From NCBI RefSeq assembly GCF_030027245.1, contig NZ_JASERT010000001.1, positions 310,001-374,000 on the forward strand: 64,000 bases of DNA, written 5' to 3'. The DNA comes from Asticcacaulis sp. EMRT-3 (GTDB lineage: Bacteria; Pseudomonadota; Alphaproteobacteria; Caulobacterales; Caulobacteraceae). Position numbers and translations under genes: made by a program. The notes below the pieces were generated by a model, which was not told where the DNA came from, searched no databases, and worked only from the letters and a program-made list of their open reading frames with translations. Below, piece by piece: positions 8,347 through 17,224 of the stretch; position 1 is the stretch's first letter, and each line of letters begins with the position of its first letter.

Positions 8347-8994
8347 ATGCATACCCTTAATCGCCGGGCCATCGCATTTGCGGTCTGTCTGTCCGCACTG
8401 GCCGGCTGCGTTGATGTGATCGGTTTTCTGCATCTTGGTGGCTATTTCGTTGCCTTTATGAGCGGCAATTCCACGCAACTGGCCGCCGGTCTGGCACGCG
8501 GCGACACGCTGCATGTGGTGCAACTGGCCAGCCTGATCCTGCTGTTTGTGGTGGGCACCATGATGGGGGCGCTGACCGGTCATGGTGCATCGTCCCGGCG
8601 AGGCCTGCGCGTGCTGCGTCTGGTGACATGGTGCCTGTTTCTGGCGGCGGCGGCGCAGTTTTTCGGCTGGAACTTCATCGCCATTGTTCTGCTGGTGCTG
8701 GCGATGGGGGCGGAAAACAGCGTATTCCAGCGCGATGGCGATGTGGTGATCGGCCTGACCTATATGACCGGAACCCTGGTCAAGATGGGGCAGAAAATGG
8801 CCGCAGCCCTGCTGGGTGGCCCAGCCCTGGCCTGGCTGCCCTATGGGCTGTTATGGGCGGGGCTGCTGGCGGGCGGCGTGGCGGGAGCCGTGCTCTATCA
8901 GCATTTTGCGCTGAACAGCCTGTGGGCGGCGGCCGCCGCGGCCGCCCTGGCCAGCCTCTATGCCACGCTTGATCGCAGGGTTTTGCCGGATTAG
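8347..8994 (+). CDS. YoaK/DUF1275 family membrane protein
   Basis: A 215-residue integral membrane protein with about six hydrophobic segments. The family start ALAGCVDVIGFLHLGGYFVAFMSGN is clear, as is NSVFQRDGDVVIGLTYMTGTLVKMG in the second half. The function of DUF1275 proteins is not established. It stands alone. Its stop overlaps the stop of the convergent halogenase gene by four bases, leaving no room for an intervening terminator. Confidence 0.92.
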   Translation: MHTLNRRAIAFAVCLSALAGCVDVIGFLHLGGYFVAFMSGNSTQLAAGLARGDTLHVVQLASLILLFVVGTMMGALTGHGASSRRGLRVLRLVTWCLFLAAAAQFFGWNFIAIVLLVLAMGAENSVFQRDGDVVIGLTYMTGTLVKMGQKMAAALLGGPALAWLPYGLLWAGLLAGGVAGAVLYQHFALNSLWAAAAAAALASLYATLDRRVLPD

Positions 8995-10484
8995 GCTATA
9001 ACCGACGGACAATACTGTTTCAGGAAGGCCTCGTGCGGCATCATCTGCGCCACCGTATGATCGATCGTCGCCTTTAGTCCGCCAAAGGCCTGGGTGGTGT
9101 CTTCCCGGCTCATCAGCGCGCCCAATTTGTGCCAGCCCTTCGGTTCCAGCCTCTGGCCCAGCATGACCTGCACCCAGGAATCGACGCGGAACAGTTCGCC
9201 CGGTTCCTGATAGGCGAGGGCGAAATCGCGGAAAAGTTCGATGCGCGCTTGCAGGGAATCCGGAACCTCCATTTGGGCGCGATCCTGCCAGAAGGGGCTG
9301 TCGCTGCGTTCGTTCAGCTTGTAGTGCAGGATCACGAAGTCGCGGGCATATTCCAGTTCCTTGTGCGCCATGTCATTATAATGCTTCATGCGCGCTTCGC
9401 TGATGCCGGAAAATGGAAAATTCTGGACGAGGGTCAGAACGCTTTTCTGGAACAGATGGATGCTGGTCGATTCCAGCGGCTCGATAAAGCCGCTCGACAG
9501 ACCGATGGCCACGCAGTTTTTCTGCCAGAACTGACGGCGGCGGCCGGTCACAAAACGCAGAAGCCTCGGCTCGCCCAGCGCCTTGCCGCCGAGATGCGAT
9601 GTCAGGTTTGCGCAGGCCTCGTCATCGCTGATATAGTCGCTGGAATAGACATAGCCATTGCCCGTGCGGTGTTGCAGCGGAATGCGCCAGCGCCAGCCAG
9701 CCTGCATGGAGGTGCAGGTGACATAGGGCGTCAGGCCGTCTTTCGGGTTTTCGCACGGCATGGCGGCGGCGCGATTGCAGGGCAGCCAATGTGTCCAGTC
9801 CTCATAACCGGTATGCAGGGTCTGCTCGATCAGCAGGCCGCGAAAACCGGTGCAATCGATGAACAGGTCGCCCTCGATGACCTGTCCGCTCTTCAGCGTT
9901 ACGGAGGTAATATAGCCGCTCTCGGCGTTTTGCTGAACGCTGACGATTTCGCCTTCAATGCGCTTGGCCCCCGATGCCTCGCTGAGCTGGCGCAGATACT
10001 GGCCATAAAGACCGGCGTCAAAATGATAGGCGTAGTTCAGGGGCAGGTTCTTGTGCAGAAGGAACTTGCCCGCCTGCGCCGCCTGCAATTCGAGGCAGTA
10101 ATCATCCAAAGAGCCGCCAAAGCCCTGCGACTTCGCTTCCAGCCACATATGATGGAAAGGTGCCATCCAGGTGGATTTACCGATGGTGCCAAAGGCGTGG
10201 AAATAGCGGTCGCCCAGTCGCGCCCAGTCGTCGAACTCGATGCCCAGTTTGAAGGTGGCGCTGGTGGCGCGCATGAACTCGGCTTCGTCGATGCCGAGCA
10301 GGTGGTGAAAAGCTCTGATGGTGGGAATAGTGGCTTCGCCGACGCCGACAATGCCAATATCGGCCGATTCAATCAGCGTAACATCGAGCAGGCTGCCCAG
10401 CGAACGCGACAGGGCCGCCGCCGCGCACCAGCCTGCGGTTCCGCCGCCGGCGATGACAACTTTTTTGATGACCTGTGCATTCAT
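8991..10484 (-). CDS. FAD-dependent tryptophan halogenase family protein
   Basis: A 497-residue flavin-dependent halogenase. It has an N-terminal FAD-binding GGGTAG (residues 13-18), the lysine that carries the active halogenating species (Lys79 in ATFKLGIEF, same position as in PrnA), and the WxWxIP signature (WRWRIP, 264-269). Family enzymes halogenate tryptophan or other indoles and arenes with reduced flavin from a separate reductase, and no reductase gene lies nearby. In caulobacters and sphingomonads such genes commonly sit with TonB receptors, SapC and cupin-like genes, as here. The native substrate of this subgroup is unsettled. Confidence 0.93.
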   Translation of the reverse strand: MNAQVIKKVVIAGGGTAGWCAAAALSRSLGSLLDVTLIESADIGIVGVGEATIPTIRAFHHLLGIDEAEFMRATSATFKLGIEFDDWARLGDRYFHAFGTIGKSTWMAPFHHMWLEAKSQGFGGSLDDYCLELQAAQAGKFLLHKNLPLNYAYHFDAGLYGQYLRQLSEASGAKRIEGEIVSVQQNAESGYITSVTLKSGQVIEGDLFIDCTGFRGLLIEQTLHTGYEDWTHWLPCNRAAAMPCENPKDGLTPYVTCTSMQAGWRWRIPLQHRTGNGYVYSSDYISDDEACANLTSHLGGKALGEPRLLRFVTGRRRQFWQKNCVAIGLSSGFIEPLESTSIHLFQKSVLTLVQNFPFSGISEARMKHYNDMAHKELEYARDFVILHYKLNERSDSPFWQDRAQMEVPDSLQARIELFRDFALAYQEPGELFRVDSWVQVMLGQRLEPKGWHKLGALMSREDTTQAFGGLKATIDHTVAQMMPHEAFLKQYCPSVIA

Positions 10485-10499
10485 CTGCTGGTGCTTTCT

Positions 10500-11531
10500 T
10501 TAGCGGTTGAAACGGTTGAGGAGCATGGCGCGCAACCGGCGCGCCGTGGATGCGTCAAGCGGTGCCAGATCGCCTTGGGCGTGGGGCGGTATATGGGCGC
10601 GCGCCGTGTCTTCGGGGCCGAACAGATAATAGTCGAAGACCGCTCGCCAGGCCGCCTTTTCGGCCGCCGGGCGTTCGCGCAGGCTCAGCAGGCCATGCAG
10701 CAGCGTATTCATCGGCGTATCGACATAGGCCGGAGTCGTGTTCCACCAGTAATTGATCAGGATATTGAAGGAATCGAGGGCCTCGACCTGATGCCACCAC
10801 ATCGACGGATAAAACAGCACGTCGCCCGGTTCAAGCTCGGCCACCTGAGCCGAAGCCAGCGCCTCTTTGAAACGCGGGAAGGCTTCGAAATCGGGTTGGG
10901 TAAAATCGACCAGACTGATGACCTGACCGCCCGGTGTCGGTTCCAGCGGGCCCGGATAGAGGTTGGCAATCTGATCGGGCTTGAACAGGGTAAAGCGCCG
11001 GTGGCCTGCCATGCAGACCGCCAGATTATGCGAAATATCGAAATGGGCGCAGGCCGTCGTCCGATTGCCGAGCCAGATGCTTTTCAGCACCGCATTTTGC
11101 GTGAACATGTCGCCGGTGAGCGGCAGGCCGTCGCTGGCCAGCAGGCCCGGAAAAAAAGTGTCGAGGTCGGTGGAGCCCATATAGAAGGATGGCGCGTCCC
11201 TGTCGTCGGCGCACTGGCCCACCAGATCCAGGAAACGATCAAGCGACATGCGCTCGGAGCTGAAATTGAACCCGTCAAACCCGCCATTATAAGAAAAGCG
11301 CCCCCTGATCGACGGCTCCCCCCTGAAAACGAGCAGGGGCTTGCCCTGATAATAGGGACGCAGGTAGTCCATAACCGCCTGACGAGAGGCCAGCCCCGCC
11401 TGAACCATCGGCAGGTTCACAGCCAGTCCCTTGAAGATCATCGGCGTCTGACGGGCGATCAGTTCGGCGAAATTGATCTCCTCAAGGCTTGTGGCTTTCA
11501 CAGCCATGACTTTTGTGGCGGGAGCTGTCAT
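10500..11531 (-). CDS. Cupin-like (JmjC/cupin_8) protein
   Basis: A 343-residue protein with a double-stranded beta-helix fold. The metal triad His163-x-Asp165 (AHFDISHN) and distal His247 (SMWWHQVE) is intact, which suggests a Fe(II)/2-oxoglutarate-type oxygenase or a metal-binding relative. It lies 15 bp upstream of the halogenase and 33 bp downstream of sapC on the same strand, so the three are probably one transcript. The substrate is unknown; hydroxylation of a protein or glycan ligand of the TonB system is possible but speculative. Confidence 0.9.
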   Translation of the reverse strand: MTAPATKVMAVKATSLEEINFAELIARQTPMIFKGLAVNLPMVQAGLASRQAVMDYLRPYYQGKPLLVFRGEPSIRGRFSYNGGFDGFNFSSERMSLDRFLDLVGQCADDRDAPSFYMGSTDLDTFFPGLLASDGLPLTGDMFTQNAVLKSIWLGNRTTACAHFDISHNLAVCMAGHRRFTLFKPDQIANLYPGPLEPTPGGQVISLVDFTQPDFEAFPRFKEALASAQVAELEPGDVLFYPSMWWHQVEALDSFNILINYWWNTTPAYVDTPMNTLLHGLLSLRERPAAEKAAWRAVFDYYLFGPEDTARAHIPPHAQGDLAPLDASTARRLRAMLLNRFNR

Positions 11532-11564
11532 TGTTGGGGGCGGGCTCTTTAATAGATTTTCAGA

Positions 11565-12323
11565 TCAGGCAAAACGCTGGGCGGCAAGCCGTTTGTTCTT
11601 GCGGGTGATCAGGTGGCTCATATTGGCCATCGACGATACCACAATGAATGCCAAGGCCAGAAAGCCCTTTTCGTTCAGTGACTTCAGGCTCTGCGCACTG
11701 AGGTCGCGCAGGGCCTCGCGGCTGATGGTCAACAGGTCATTCAGAACATAGGATGTCGTGTCGTCGATCTGCACTTCGATTTCGACGGGTGCCAGGAGGC
11801 CAGCTTCATAAAAGGCGGCAAACATGGCCGGGCTGATCTGCTCACCCATATAGACCTGTTGCAGAAGCTGCGTCACATGCACGAGATTGGGTGCCTGGCC
11901 GCCATGCGGCAGGAACAGGGATTCGCCTTCGCTTGTGCTGATGCGCGGATGTTCGGGATCGACCAGAATCATGGCTTCGGCATCGGCAGGCAACTCTTCG
12001 CCTTCGGCCGGTGTGGGCTGGCCGATCAGGAAGGGACTGATCCTCTGCATGGCCGGCACATAAAGCGCATCCCAGCGATCCTCGTCGAGGAACAGGTTCT
12101 CGTCCTTGTCAAAACCCAGAAGCGCTACGGATTTAAAACCGCCGCTTTCGGTGCGGCGAAAGAAAATCGGATAGTGACGCTGTATCTCGTCATATTCCGA
12201 CGGGAAGACGAGCACCTGATTGATATTGTCGCCGAAAGACGCCCCGTGACGTGTAATCAGGCGCAGGTCATGATGATCAACATTGTTCAGTAAGACGTGT
12301 TGTCCCAAGGTCTTATGCCTCAT
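11565..12323 (-). CDS. SapC family protein
   Basis: A 252-residue protein of the SapC family. It opens HVLLNNVDHHDLRLI, which matches the typical family N-terminus, followed by FPSEYDEIQRHYPIFFRR and LDEDRWDALYVPAMQRISPFLIG. SapC-like proteins recur beside TonB receptors in Caulobacterales; their role is not known. The start at 12323 is chosen from family alignment, and an in-frame ATG at 12359 is an alternative. No Shine-Dalgarno sequence is clear at either. A strong hairpin separates it from the receptor gene, so it may be read partly by readthrough. Confidence 0.88.
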   Translation of the reverse strand: MRHKTLGQHVLLNNVDHHDLRLITRHGASFGDNINQVLVFPSEYDEIQRHYPIFFRRTESGGFKSVALLGFDKDENLFLDEDRWDALYVPAMQRISPFLIGQPTPAEGEELPADAEAMILVDPEHPRISTSEGESLFLPHGGQAPNLVHVTQLLQQVYMGEQISPAMFAAFYEAGLLAPVEIEVQIDDTTSYVLNDLLTISREALRDLSAQSLKSLNEKGFLALAFIVVSSMANMSHLITRKNKRLAAQRFA

Positions 12324-12468
12324 TTTATGGAATTCAAATGGATTATTTGCTGCGTCCATGATGGCGCGGTGGCCTGAAAAACACAAGTTCATCATGTCAT
12401 GAAAGCCGGGCGTCACCCGCCGAATTGCAGGGCATATTGCCGCAGTCAGCAGGGCCGCCATGAAGACA

Positions 12469-12496
12469 GAAAGGCCGCGGAAAACCGCGGCCTTTC
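12469..12496 (-). terminator. Hairpin between the TonB receptor gene and sapC
   Basis: A perfect 12-bp inverted repeat, GAAAGGCCGCGG / CCGCGGCCTTTC, with a 4-base loop lies 26 bp after the receptor stop codon. On the minus strand the stem ends in CCTTTC rather than a long T tract. It could be an attenuating hairpin that sets a high receptor to sapC ratio, as often seen after abundant outer-membrane receptors. Confidence 0.75.
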
Positions 12497-12521
12497 CTCA
12501 AATCCTCAACCCTTACGGGAT

Positions 12522-15500
12522 TTAGAACTTGTAACGAATGCCGAACTCATAACGCGAGTCAAGCTCCTGGTAGTTCACAACATCGGTCGGTACGCGGATG
12601 TACTGAACGATATGGCCCTTGTTGATGTTCAGCGCTTCGAACGTCAGGCTGATATTGTCACGCAGGGCATAGCTGAACGAAGCGTCCCACTGGCCATAGG
12701 CCGCTGCGTACAGACCGCCGTTTTGCGAAGCATTGGCCTGTTGCAGGTACTTGTCGCGCCAGTTGTAGAGGATACGGCCTTCGAAGCCGTACTTTTCATA
12801 GATACCGGTCACGTTGTACGTGTTGCTGAGGCCTTCCAGAGCGAACTGGCTGCTGCCGAGCGGATCGGCGGCATTATCGAGGGCCACGTCACCATTCACC
12901 GTGGTGGCGCTGGCGGCGATACCAAAGCCAGTGTCACCGAAGAAGTGCTGGATAGCGAATTCGAAGCCGTCAATATTGGCCGTGTGGTTATTGATCGGTT
13001 GCGACAGGGTGAAGGTGGCCAGAGGATCGCTGCTGTTGCTGACGACCTTCCAGTTCGGATTACCCCACAGATAAAGCGAAAGCTGATCCGTATCTGGCGA
13101 CACATGGCCGTCAGGCGCGGTTTTGGTGCTCCATTCGGTTTTCGCTGTCGCCACATTACCGCCAGCCTGATCGATGAGGATCGTCATGGCGGACAGGTTA
13201 TTGGTGTTGGTCGAGACACCCAGAGATGTAAGAGCCGCCACCGCGTCACCCGAGCGGGTGTTCGCTGCGCCGGAAGCCGGGTCGGTTATACCGAACAGAT
13301 GGGTCTGGGTCGTACCATTGCCGATGAAGTTTTGCACGGCCTTGCGGTAGTAACCCAGCGAGACGTAGCTGTTCCGGCCATAATACCATTCCGCCGACAG
13401 GTCGAAGTTTTCCGACACCAGCGGCTTCAGGTCGGGGTTGCCCGACGAAGCTGTATAGACGCCGCCATTATAGCTGGCATCACCCGGAGCATTCACGCCG
13501 GTCGTTGCGTACATCGAGCTGTATTGCGGACGCGCATCGGTCACCGAGAAGGACATACGGCCGATGAAATCATCGGTGATGTTCATCGCCATGTCGATGC
13601 TGGGCAGCAGGTTGGAGTAGTGAGACTTCACAGCATAGGGCTGAACGTCCGTTCCCTGAACAACCGAGAAGTTGTTCTTCTGATCCCAGCGCAGGCCGGT
13701 CGGGATGTTCTGGAAGGCGGTCACCGTGACGTCGGTGGTTTCATAACGCACACCGGCCAGGATCTTCACCGGACGGGTGAGGAACTCGCCCTTCATGGCA
13801 AACTGCGCATAGGCCGCCTTGACCTGTTCTTCAACTTCGTTGTGGCTGAAGCCATTGAGGTGCGGCGTATTGGCTTTGGCGGTGCCGACCGGCAGGACGT
13901 TCTGGAAGTTGGGGCTGGCGTAATAGGCTTCCAGACCATGATAGGCAGTCACAGCGTTAAAGCGGTACGCGGTGCCATCACCATTATTCAGATCGACCGA
14001 ATTGAACTGGCAGGCCAGGCAGAAGGTCTTGATGTCGGTATTGCCGTACTTTTGCAGGTCGCCGGGGTTCAGGCCACCCCAGTCACCGTATTGCGCCTGA
14101 TACGAATAGGCCGCTTCCGTGTTGACATTCTTATAGGCGTCAACGCCGAAGCTCAGACGGCTGCTATCGTCCACCGCATAGGTGGCGTCAAACTTGGCCT
14201 GCTGAATCTTGTCGGTTTGACGCGAGAAGAACTGATTGCTGTAGCCGGAGCCGAGCGAGCCGATGTCCTGCTTGCCGGTCGCTGACTTGGCCGGGTTGAG
14301 CGTGACGTGCTGAACGGGCGCCGCCAGATTGCCATAGGTGGTCGTGTTGGAGGCGACATAGGTCTGCGACACGGAAACGGTCGTGGACGAGGTGCCGTCA
14401 GGATTGTTGCCGCCCGAGCTGGATTGCGACGAGGACAGATCAGCCGTCAGGATCCAGTGGTCGTTCAGATTGTACTTAACATTCAGGCCGGTCGATTCGA
14501 TGCTGCTTTCCACGGAACGCAGTTCGTTTTCGTAACCCTGATCCTTGTTAGGCGGAACCGTGTCGGTGGCTGAAATCGCCGAGTCAATGGTCGAGTTGCC
14601 GTCAAACGTGATCGCCGCATAGGGCGAGCGCGAAAACCAGTTGGTCAGTTCGGAGCGGGCTTCTGTTTCCTTGGTATTGGCGAACAGGGTATTGGCCGTG
14701 ATGGCCAGGTCTTCGGTCGGCTTCCAACGGAACGAGATGGCGGCATTGGTGCGCTTCAGATCGTTTTCAGCATAGGTCAGGCGGCTGTCGGTCGGTACGG
14801 CGATCAACTGCTTCATGTTGGTCGGCGCATTGGTGATATTCGCCGCAGCAGGTGCCTGGCCGGTCGTCAGCCAGTTAGCATAGGTCTGGACGTTCCAGGC
14901 ATTGACCGTGTCCGAACGGGTCGAACCGGTTTTTTCCTGATACGAACCAAAGGCGGCGATGCCGAACTTGCCGCTGTCATTGGTCCACTGATAGGCACCG
15001 GAGATTTCCGGCGTGACGCTCTTCTTGGACAGAACCGTGCCGAGGCCCGGATGATCCGAGGTCAGGCCCTTAACCGTGATGCTGCCTTCCGAACCCGCAT
15101 GGGCGAGCGGTTGCAGGGTCTGGAGATTGATCGTGGCGCCGATGCCGCCGGCGGGCATGTCGGCGCGGCCGGTCTTGTAAACCTGAACCGCCGAGACGCC
15201 GTCCGAAGCGATATTGCTGAAATCGAAGGCGCGCGAATTGCCCTGATTGCTGTCAGCACCCTGGCCGCCGCCAATAACGCCGATGGTCGAGGCCGGCATG
15301 ATGCGGCCGTCAACGGTCGTCATATTATAACCGGGGCCGAAACCACGAACCGTGATCTGTTCGCCTTCGCCGTTGACGCGGTTGATCGACACGCCGGTGA
15401 CGCGCTGCAACGAATCCGCGAGGTTGGTGTCGGGGTACTTGCCGATGTCTTCAGCCGAGATGCCGTCAACGACGCCGTCCGAGTTCTTCTTGAGCAGCAT

Positions 15501-15719
15501 CGAGCGCTGAAGCGAACCACGGATGCCGGTGACGACGACGACGGTCGAGTCATCGCCGGCCGCAGCCGGAGCCGGTGCAGGGGCCGCCGCCGGAGCCGCA
15601 GCGGCGTCCTGGGCGAAGGTGGGCGCGGCGAAGGCGCACAGCGCCATCGTTGACGCGCCGCCGAGGAAGGCTGCGCGCAGCAGGCTCCCTCTGGATTTAG
15701 TCTTTACAGGATTGGTCAT
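12522..15719 (-). CDS. TonB-dependent outer-membrane receptor
   Basis: A receptor of 1065 residues. It has a signal peptide ending APTFAQD, an Ala/Pro linker, a plug domain (VVVTGIRGSLQRSM, then ITVRGFGPGYNMTTVDGR) and a long 22-strand barrel ending in an aromatic residue (YEFGIRYKF), as expected for outer-membrane assembly. The length and plug motifs match the large TonB-dependent receptor subfamily (about 1000 residues) common in Caulobacterales and Xanthomonas, which generally imports glycans or other complex nutrients rather than iron. GGAGGATCT lies directly before the start. It heads the receptor-sapC-cupin-halogenase cluster. The ligand is not predictable. Confidence 0.97.
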   Translation of the reverse strand: MTNPVKTKSRGSLLRAAFLGGASTMALCAFAAPTFAQDAAAAPAAAPAPAPAAAGDDSTVVVVTGIRGSLQRSMLLKKNSDGVVDGISAEDIGKYPDTNLADSLQRVTGVSINRVNGEGEQITVRGFGPGYNMTTVDGRIMPASTIGVIGGGQGADSNQGNSRAFDFSNIASDGVSAVQVYKTGRADMPAGGIGATINLQTLQPLAHAGSEGSITVKGLTSDHPGLGTVLSKKSVTPEISGAYQWTNDSGKFGIAAFGSYQEKTGSTRSDTVNAWNVQTYANWLTTGQAPAAANITNAPTNMKQLIAVPTDSRLTYAENDLKRTNAAISFRWKPTEDLAITANTLFANTKETEARSELTNWFSRSPYAAITFDGNSTIDSAISATDTVPPNKDQGYENELRSVESSIESTGLNVKYNLNDHWILTADLSSSQSSSGGNNPDGTSSTTVSVSQTYVASNTTTYGNLAAPVQHVTLNPAKSATGKQDIGSLGSGYSNQFFSRQTDKIQQAKFDATYAVDDSSRLSFGVDAYKNVNTEAAYSYQAQYGDWGGLNPGDLQKYGNTDIKTFCLACQFNSVDLNNGDGTAYRFNAVTAYHGLEAYYASPNFQNVLPVGTAKANTPHLNGFSHNEVEEQVKAAYAQFAMKGEFLTRPVKILAGVRYETTDVTVTAFQNIPTGLRWDQKNNFSVVQGTDVQPYAVKSHYSNLLPSIDMAMNITDDFIGRMSFSVTDARPQYSSMYATTGVNAPGDASYNGGVYTASSGNPDLKPLVSENFDLSAEWYYGRNSYVSLGYYRKAVQNFIGNGTTQTHLFGITDPASGAANTRSGDAVAALTSLGVSTNTNNLSAMTILIDQAGGNVATAKTEWSTKTAPDGHVSPDTDQLSLYLWGNPNWKVVSNSSDPLATFTLSQPINNHTANIDGFEFAIQHFFGDTGFGIAASATTVNGDVALDNAADPLGSSQFALEGLSNTYNVTGIYEKYGFEGRILYNWRDKYLQQANASQNGGLYAAAYGQWDASFSYALRDNISLTFEALNINKGHIVQYIRVPTDVVNYQELDSRYEFGIRYKF

Positions 15720-15743
15720 GTAGATCCTCCCAACATGGTTTCA

Positions 15744-15758
15744 GTTGAATGTTTCAAC
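15744..15758. promoter_or_regulatory. Possible operator upstream of the TonB receptor
   Basis: GTTGAA-TGT-TTCAAC is a perfect 6-bp palindrome with a 3-bp spacer, 25 bp upstream of the receptor start codon. Its position between promoter and gene suits a repressor site. No cognate regulator gene is adjacent, and the short length makes chance occurrence possible. Confidence 0.35.
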
Positions 15759-16524
15759 TGCTGCTTAATTATTGCGCCGTTTTTCATGACGGTCGCCAAA
15801 CGGCTTGCTTTAAGCCGCAGTTACACGCGAGTATCTTCGCGGCCGTTTCCGGTCACGTCCCGATATCGGGTGTTTCGGTTGTCGTCCTGGAATTTTAAAA
15901 TTCCCCTGACGTTCATTCTCCCTAAGACGCAGGCCTGACGCCGTTGGATGGCACTTTTGTCCTGCTTCCCAATTTATACTCATGAATCGCATTGGCGGGC
16001 GGTGACGTCGCCCATCAATCGGCTGTCGGATAGTGTGTTTGCCTTGCCTTGGCCCGCTATCATGACGGTTGCGGCGGATATAAGCAAAATCCGGGCGCTT
16101 AGGGAATGGGGTGATTGCTGTTAGCTGTGGCTCATTCATCGAATGCAGCGCGGGAGAGGCGACTTAAGGAAGTGGTTTCAATTTGCAATGCAATAATAAA
16201 AAAGTATGTAATTCATTGTTATATAACGCATAAAAATATTGCGAAATATTTAATTTGTGCAGCGCAAAATTTCACTGGTCAAAAAAACAAGACCTCCGCA
16301 CATAAAATAATATAATATGAGGGTTTGCATGAAGGCCCCAATACGACAGGATTGCAAGAACTTGTCATCAAGGTGCGGCAATTTTGCATCATAAATGTTT
16401 TGAAAACTGAGCCAAATGAGGCGGATACGCCGCATGGAGCGAGCGGTGAAGGCCTTTTGCAGGGTCTCATCGTCGATTCGCACGCCTGGCATTGCGGGAC
16501 ATATTTTCAGCTATGGAAACCTTT
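15759..16524. other. Long intergenic region upstream of the TonB receptor
   Basis: About 770 bp with no convincing gene. 16180-16330 is strikingly AT-rich compared with the surrounding DNA. Short open frames here lack ribosome-binding sites and family resemblance. The region probably holds the receptor promoter near its left end. Confidence 0.5.
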
Positions 16525-16577
16525 ATACCAGGCTGAGACGACTTTGACTCATCGCAGCCTGGCAAGGCCGACGGGCC
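16525..16577 (-). repeat. Half copy of a dispersed palindromic repeat
   Basis: Starts ATACCAGGCTG and contains CTCATCGCAGCCTGGCAAG. The first 48 bp match 49821-49868 at 40 of 48 positions, and the flank GGCAAGGCCGACGGGCC is the reverse complement of part of the repeat at 57455-57471. It forms a hairpin (CCAGGCTG... / ...CGCAGCCTGG) 8 bp downstream of the stop codon of the truncated FNR-type gene, where it could act as a terminator. Confidence 0.75.
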
Positions 16578-16584
16578 GTCCGGT

Positions 16585-16794
16585 TTATGCGGTCATGTCT
16601 TCAAGGACATCCCAGCGCAGGACATCGAGGTGACGCGCTGAATCGAGGCGAATAATGCGTGCAATCTTGAGCTTTGTCAGAACACGCGACACCGTCTCGA
16701 TGGTCAGGCCGAGATAGTCGGCAATATCGGCGCGTGACATCGGCAGCTCGATGATATTGTCGTCGCGCGAGTTCTGGCGGGCGGCTATTTCTAT
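16585..16794 (-). pseudogene. 3' remnant of an FNR/FixK-type regulator gene
   Basis: Minus-strand translation gives the C-terminal 70 residues of a Crp/FNR-family regulator. It begins IAARQNSRDDN, carries the helix-turn-helix ELPMSRADIADYLGLTIETV followed by SRVLTKLK, and ends at a TAA at 16585-16587. ADYLGLTIETVSR is diagnostic of the FNR/FixK group. The sensory beta-barrel, the cysteines and any start codon are missing: upstream of about 16795 the sequence becomes unrelated. Oxygen-responsive regulation is therefore lost at this locus unless another copy exists. The break lies 290 bp left of the island repeat, so an earlier insertion or deletion at the same hot spot probably truncated it. 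Confidence 0.85.
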
Positions 16795-17086
16795 CGGCCA
16801 TCGTCCTTGGATGCTGTATGGCGGTGACTGCCAGCACTTCTGAACGATCCCTTTTGAACACTTACTGATGGTTGTGGGGATTTTGACTCAAGACGATCTT
16901 GAACCGCTTGATGGTACAGTTTGATGCTACAGTCGTTTTCGGCATTACCTATTGAAACTGTTGAGGTAATTGGCTGTTTGAAACTGTCGAAATGATACAG
17001 TCCGCTGCTACAGTGCGCAGAGACGCTCGCTGAGAAAGCGTTTAAAGTACTGTATTTTAATGGAAAATCGTCTTGAAAAACAGTGC
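16795..17086. other. Non-coding segment with clustered ACAGT/ACTGT motifs
   Basis: Lies between the truncated regulator gene and the island's left direct repeat. It has eight ACAGT or ACTGT pentamers in 170 bp: 16916, 16929, 16997, 17010 and 17080 as ACAGT; 16957, 16983 and 17049 as ACTGT. Several are arranged as inverted pairs (for example ACTGT at 16983 facing ACAGT at 16997). The base composition differs from the flanking chromosome. It may be a recombination or regulator-binding region left by an older element. An open frame through here (16791-17360, minus) has no family resemblance. Confidence 0.5.
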
Positions 17087-17104
17087 TGGTGCCCCCGGTC
17101 GGAC
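17087..17104. other. Left attachment-site repeat of the island
   Basis: Identical over 18 bp to the last bases of tRNA-Leu(CAA) including its encoded CCA end (29087-29104). Similarity stops at 17105. This is the copy produced by integrase-mediated crossover at the tRNA 3' end. Confidence 0.9.
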
Positions 17105-17211
17105 GAGATAGCTCGCTTTTGCTATCGGTTTGATTGAGTCCCGTTGAGCGGATTTTCGAGCCATTGATCTTGTTGGCTTTTTCTCGCTTAATACCGAAGT
17201 TCATTGTGAGT

Positions 17212-17224
17212 CCCCCGGTCGGAC
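17212..17224. other. Third, shorter attachment-like repeat
   Basis: CCCCCGGTCGGAC, the 13-bp core of the island repeat, recurs exactly 120 bp to the right of the copy at 17092-17104. Its flanks differ from the tRNA. It suggests a tandem or earlier integration event at this site, or a secondary crossover site. Confidence 0.65.

Noticed and set aside
9129..11552. Plus-strand open frame of 807 codons opposite the halogenase and cupin genes
   Set aside because: Spans two clear genes on the other strand and the gap between them; composition and lack of motifs mark it as an antisense shadow.
12399..14285. Plus-strand open frame of 628 codons opposite the TonB receptor gene
   Set aside because: It lies antisense to a well-supported receptor gene; GC-rich codon bias creates long antisense frames and its product has no recognisable family.
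16115..16315. Small open frame in the AT-rich region upstream of the TonB receptor
   Set aside because: No ribosome-binding site, odd composition and no similarity; treated as non-coding.
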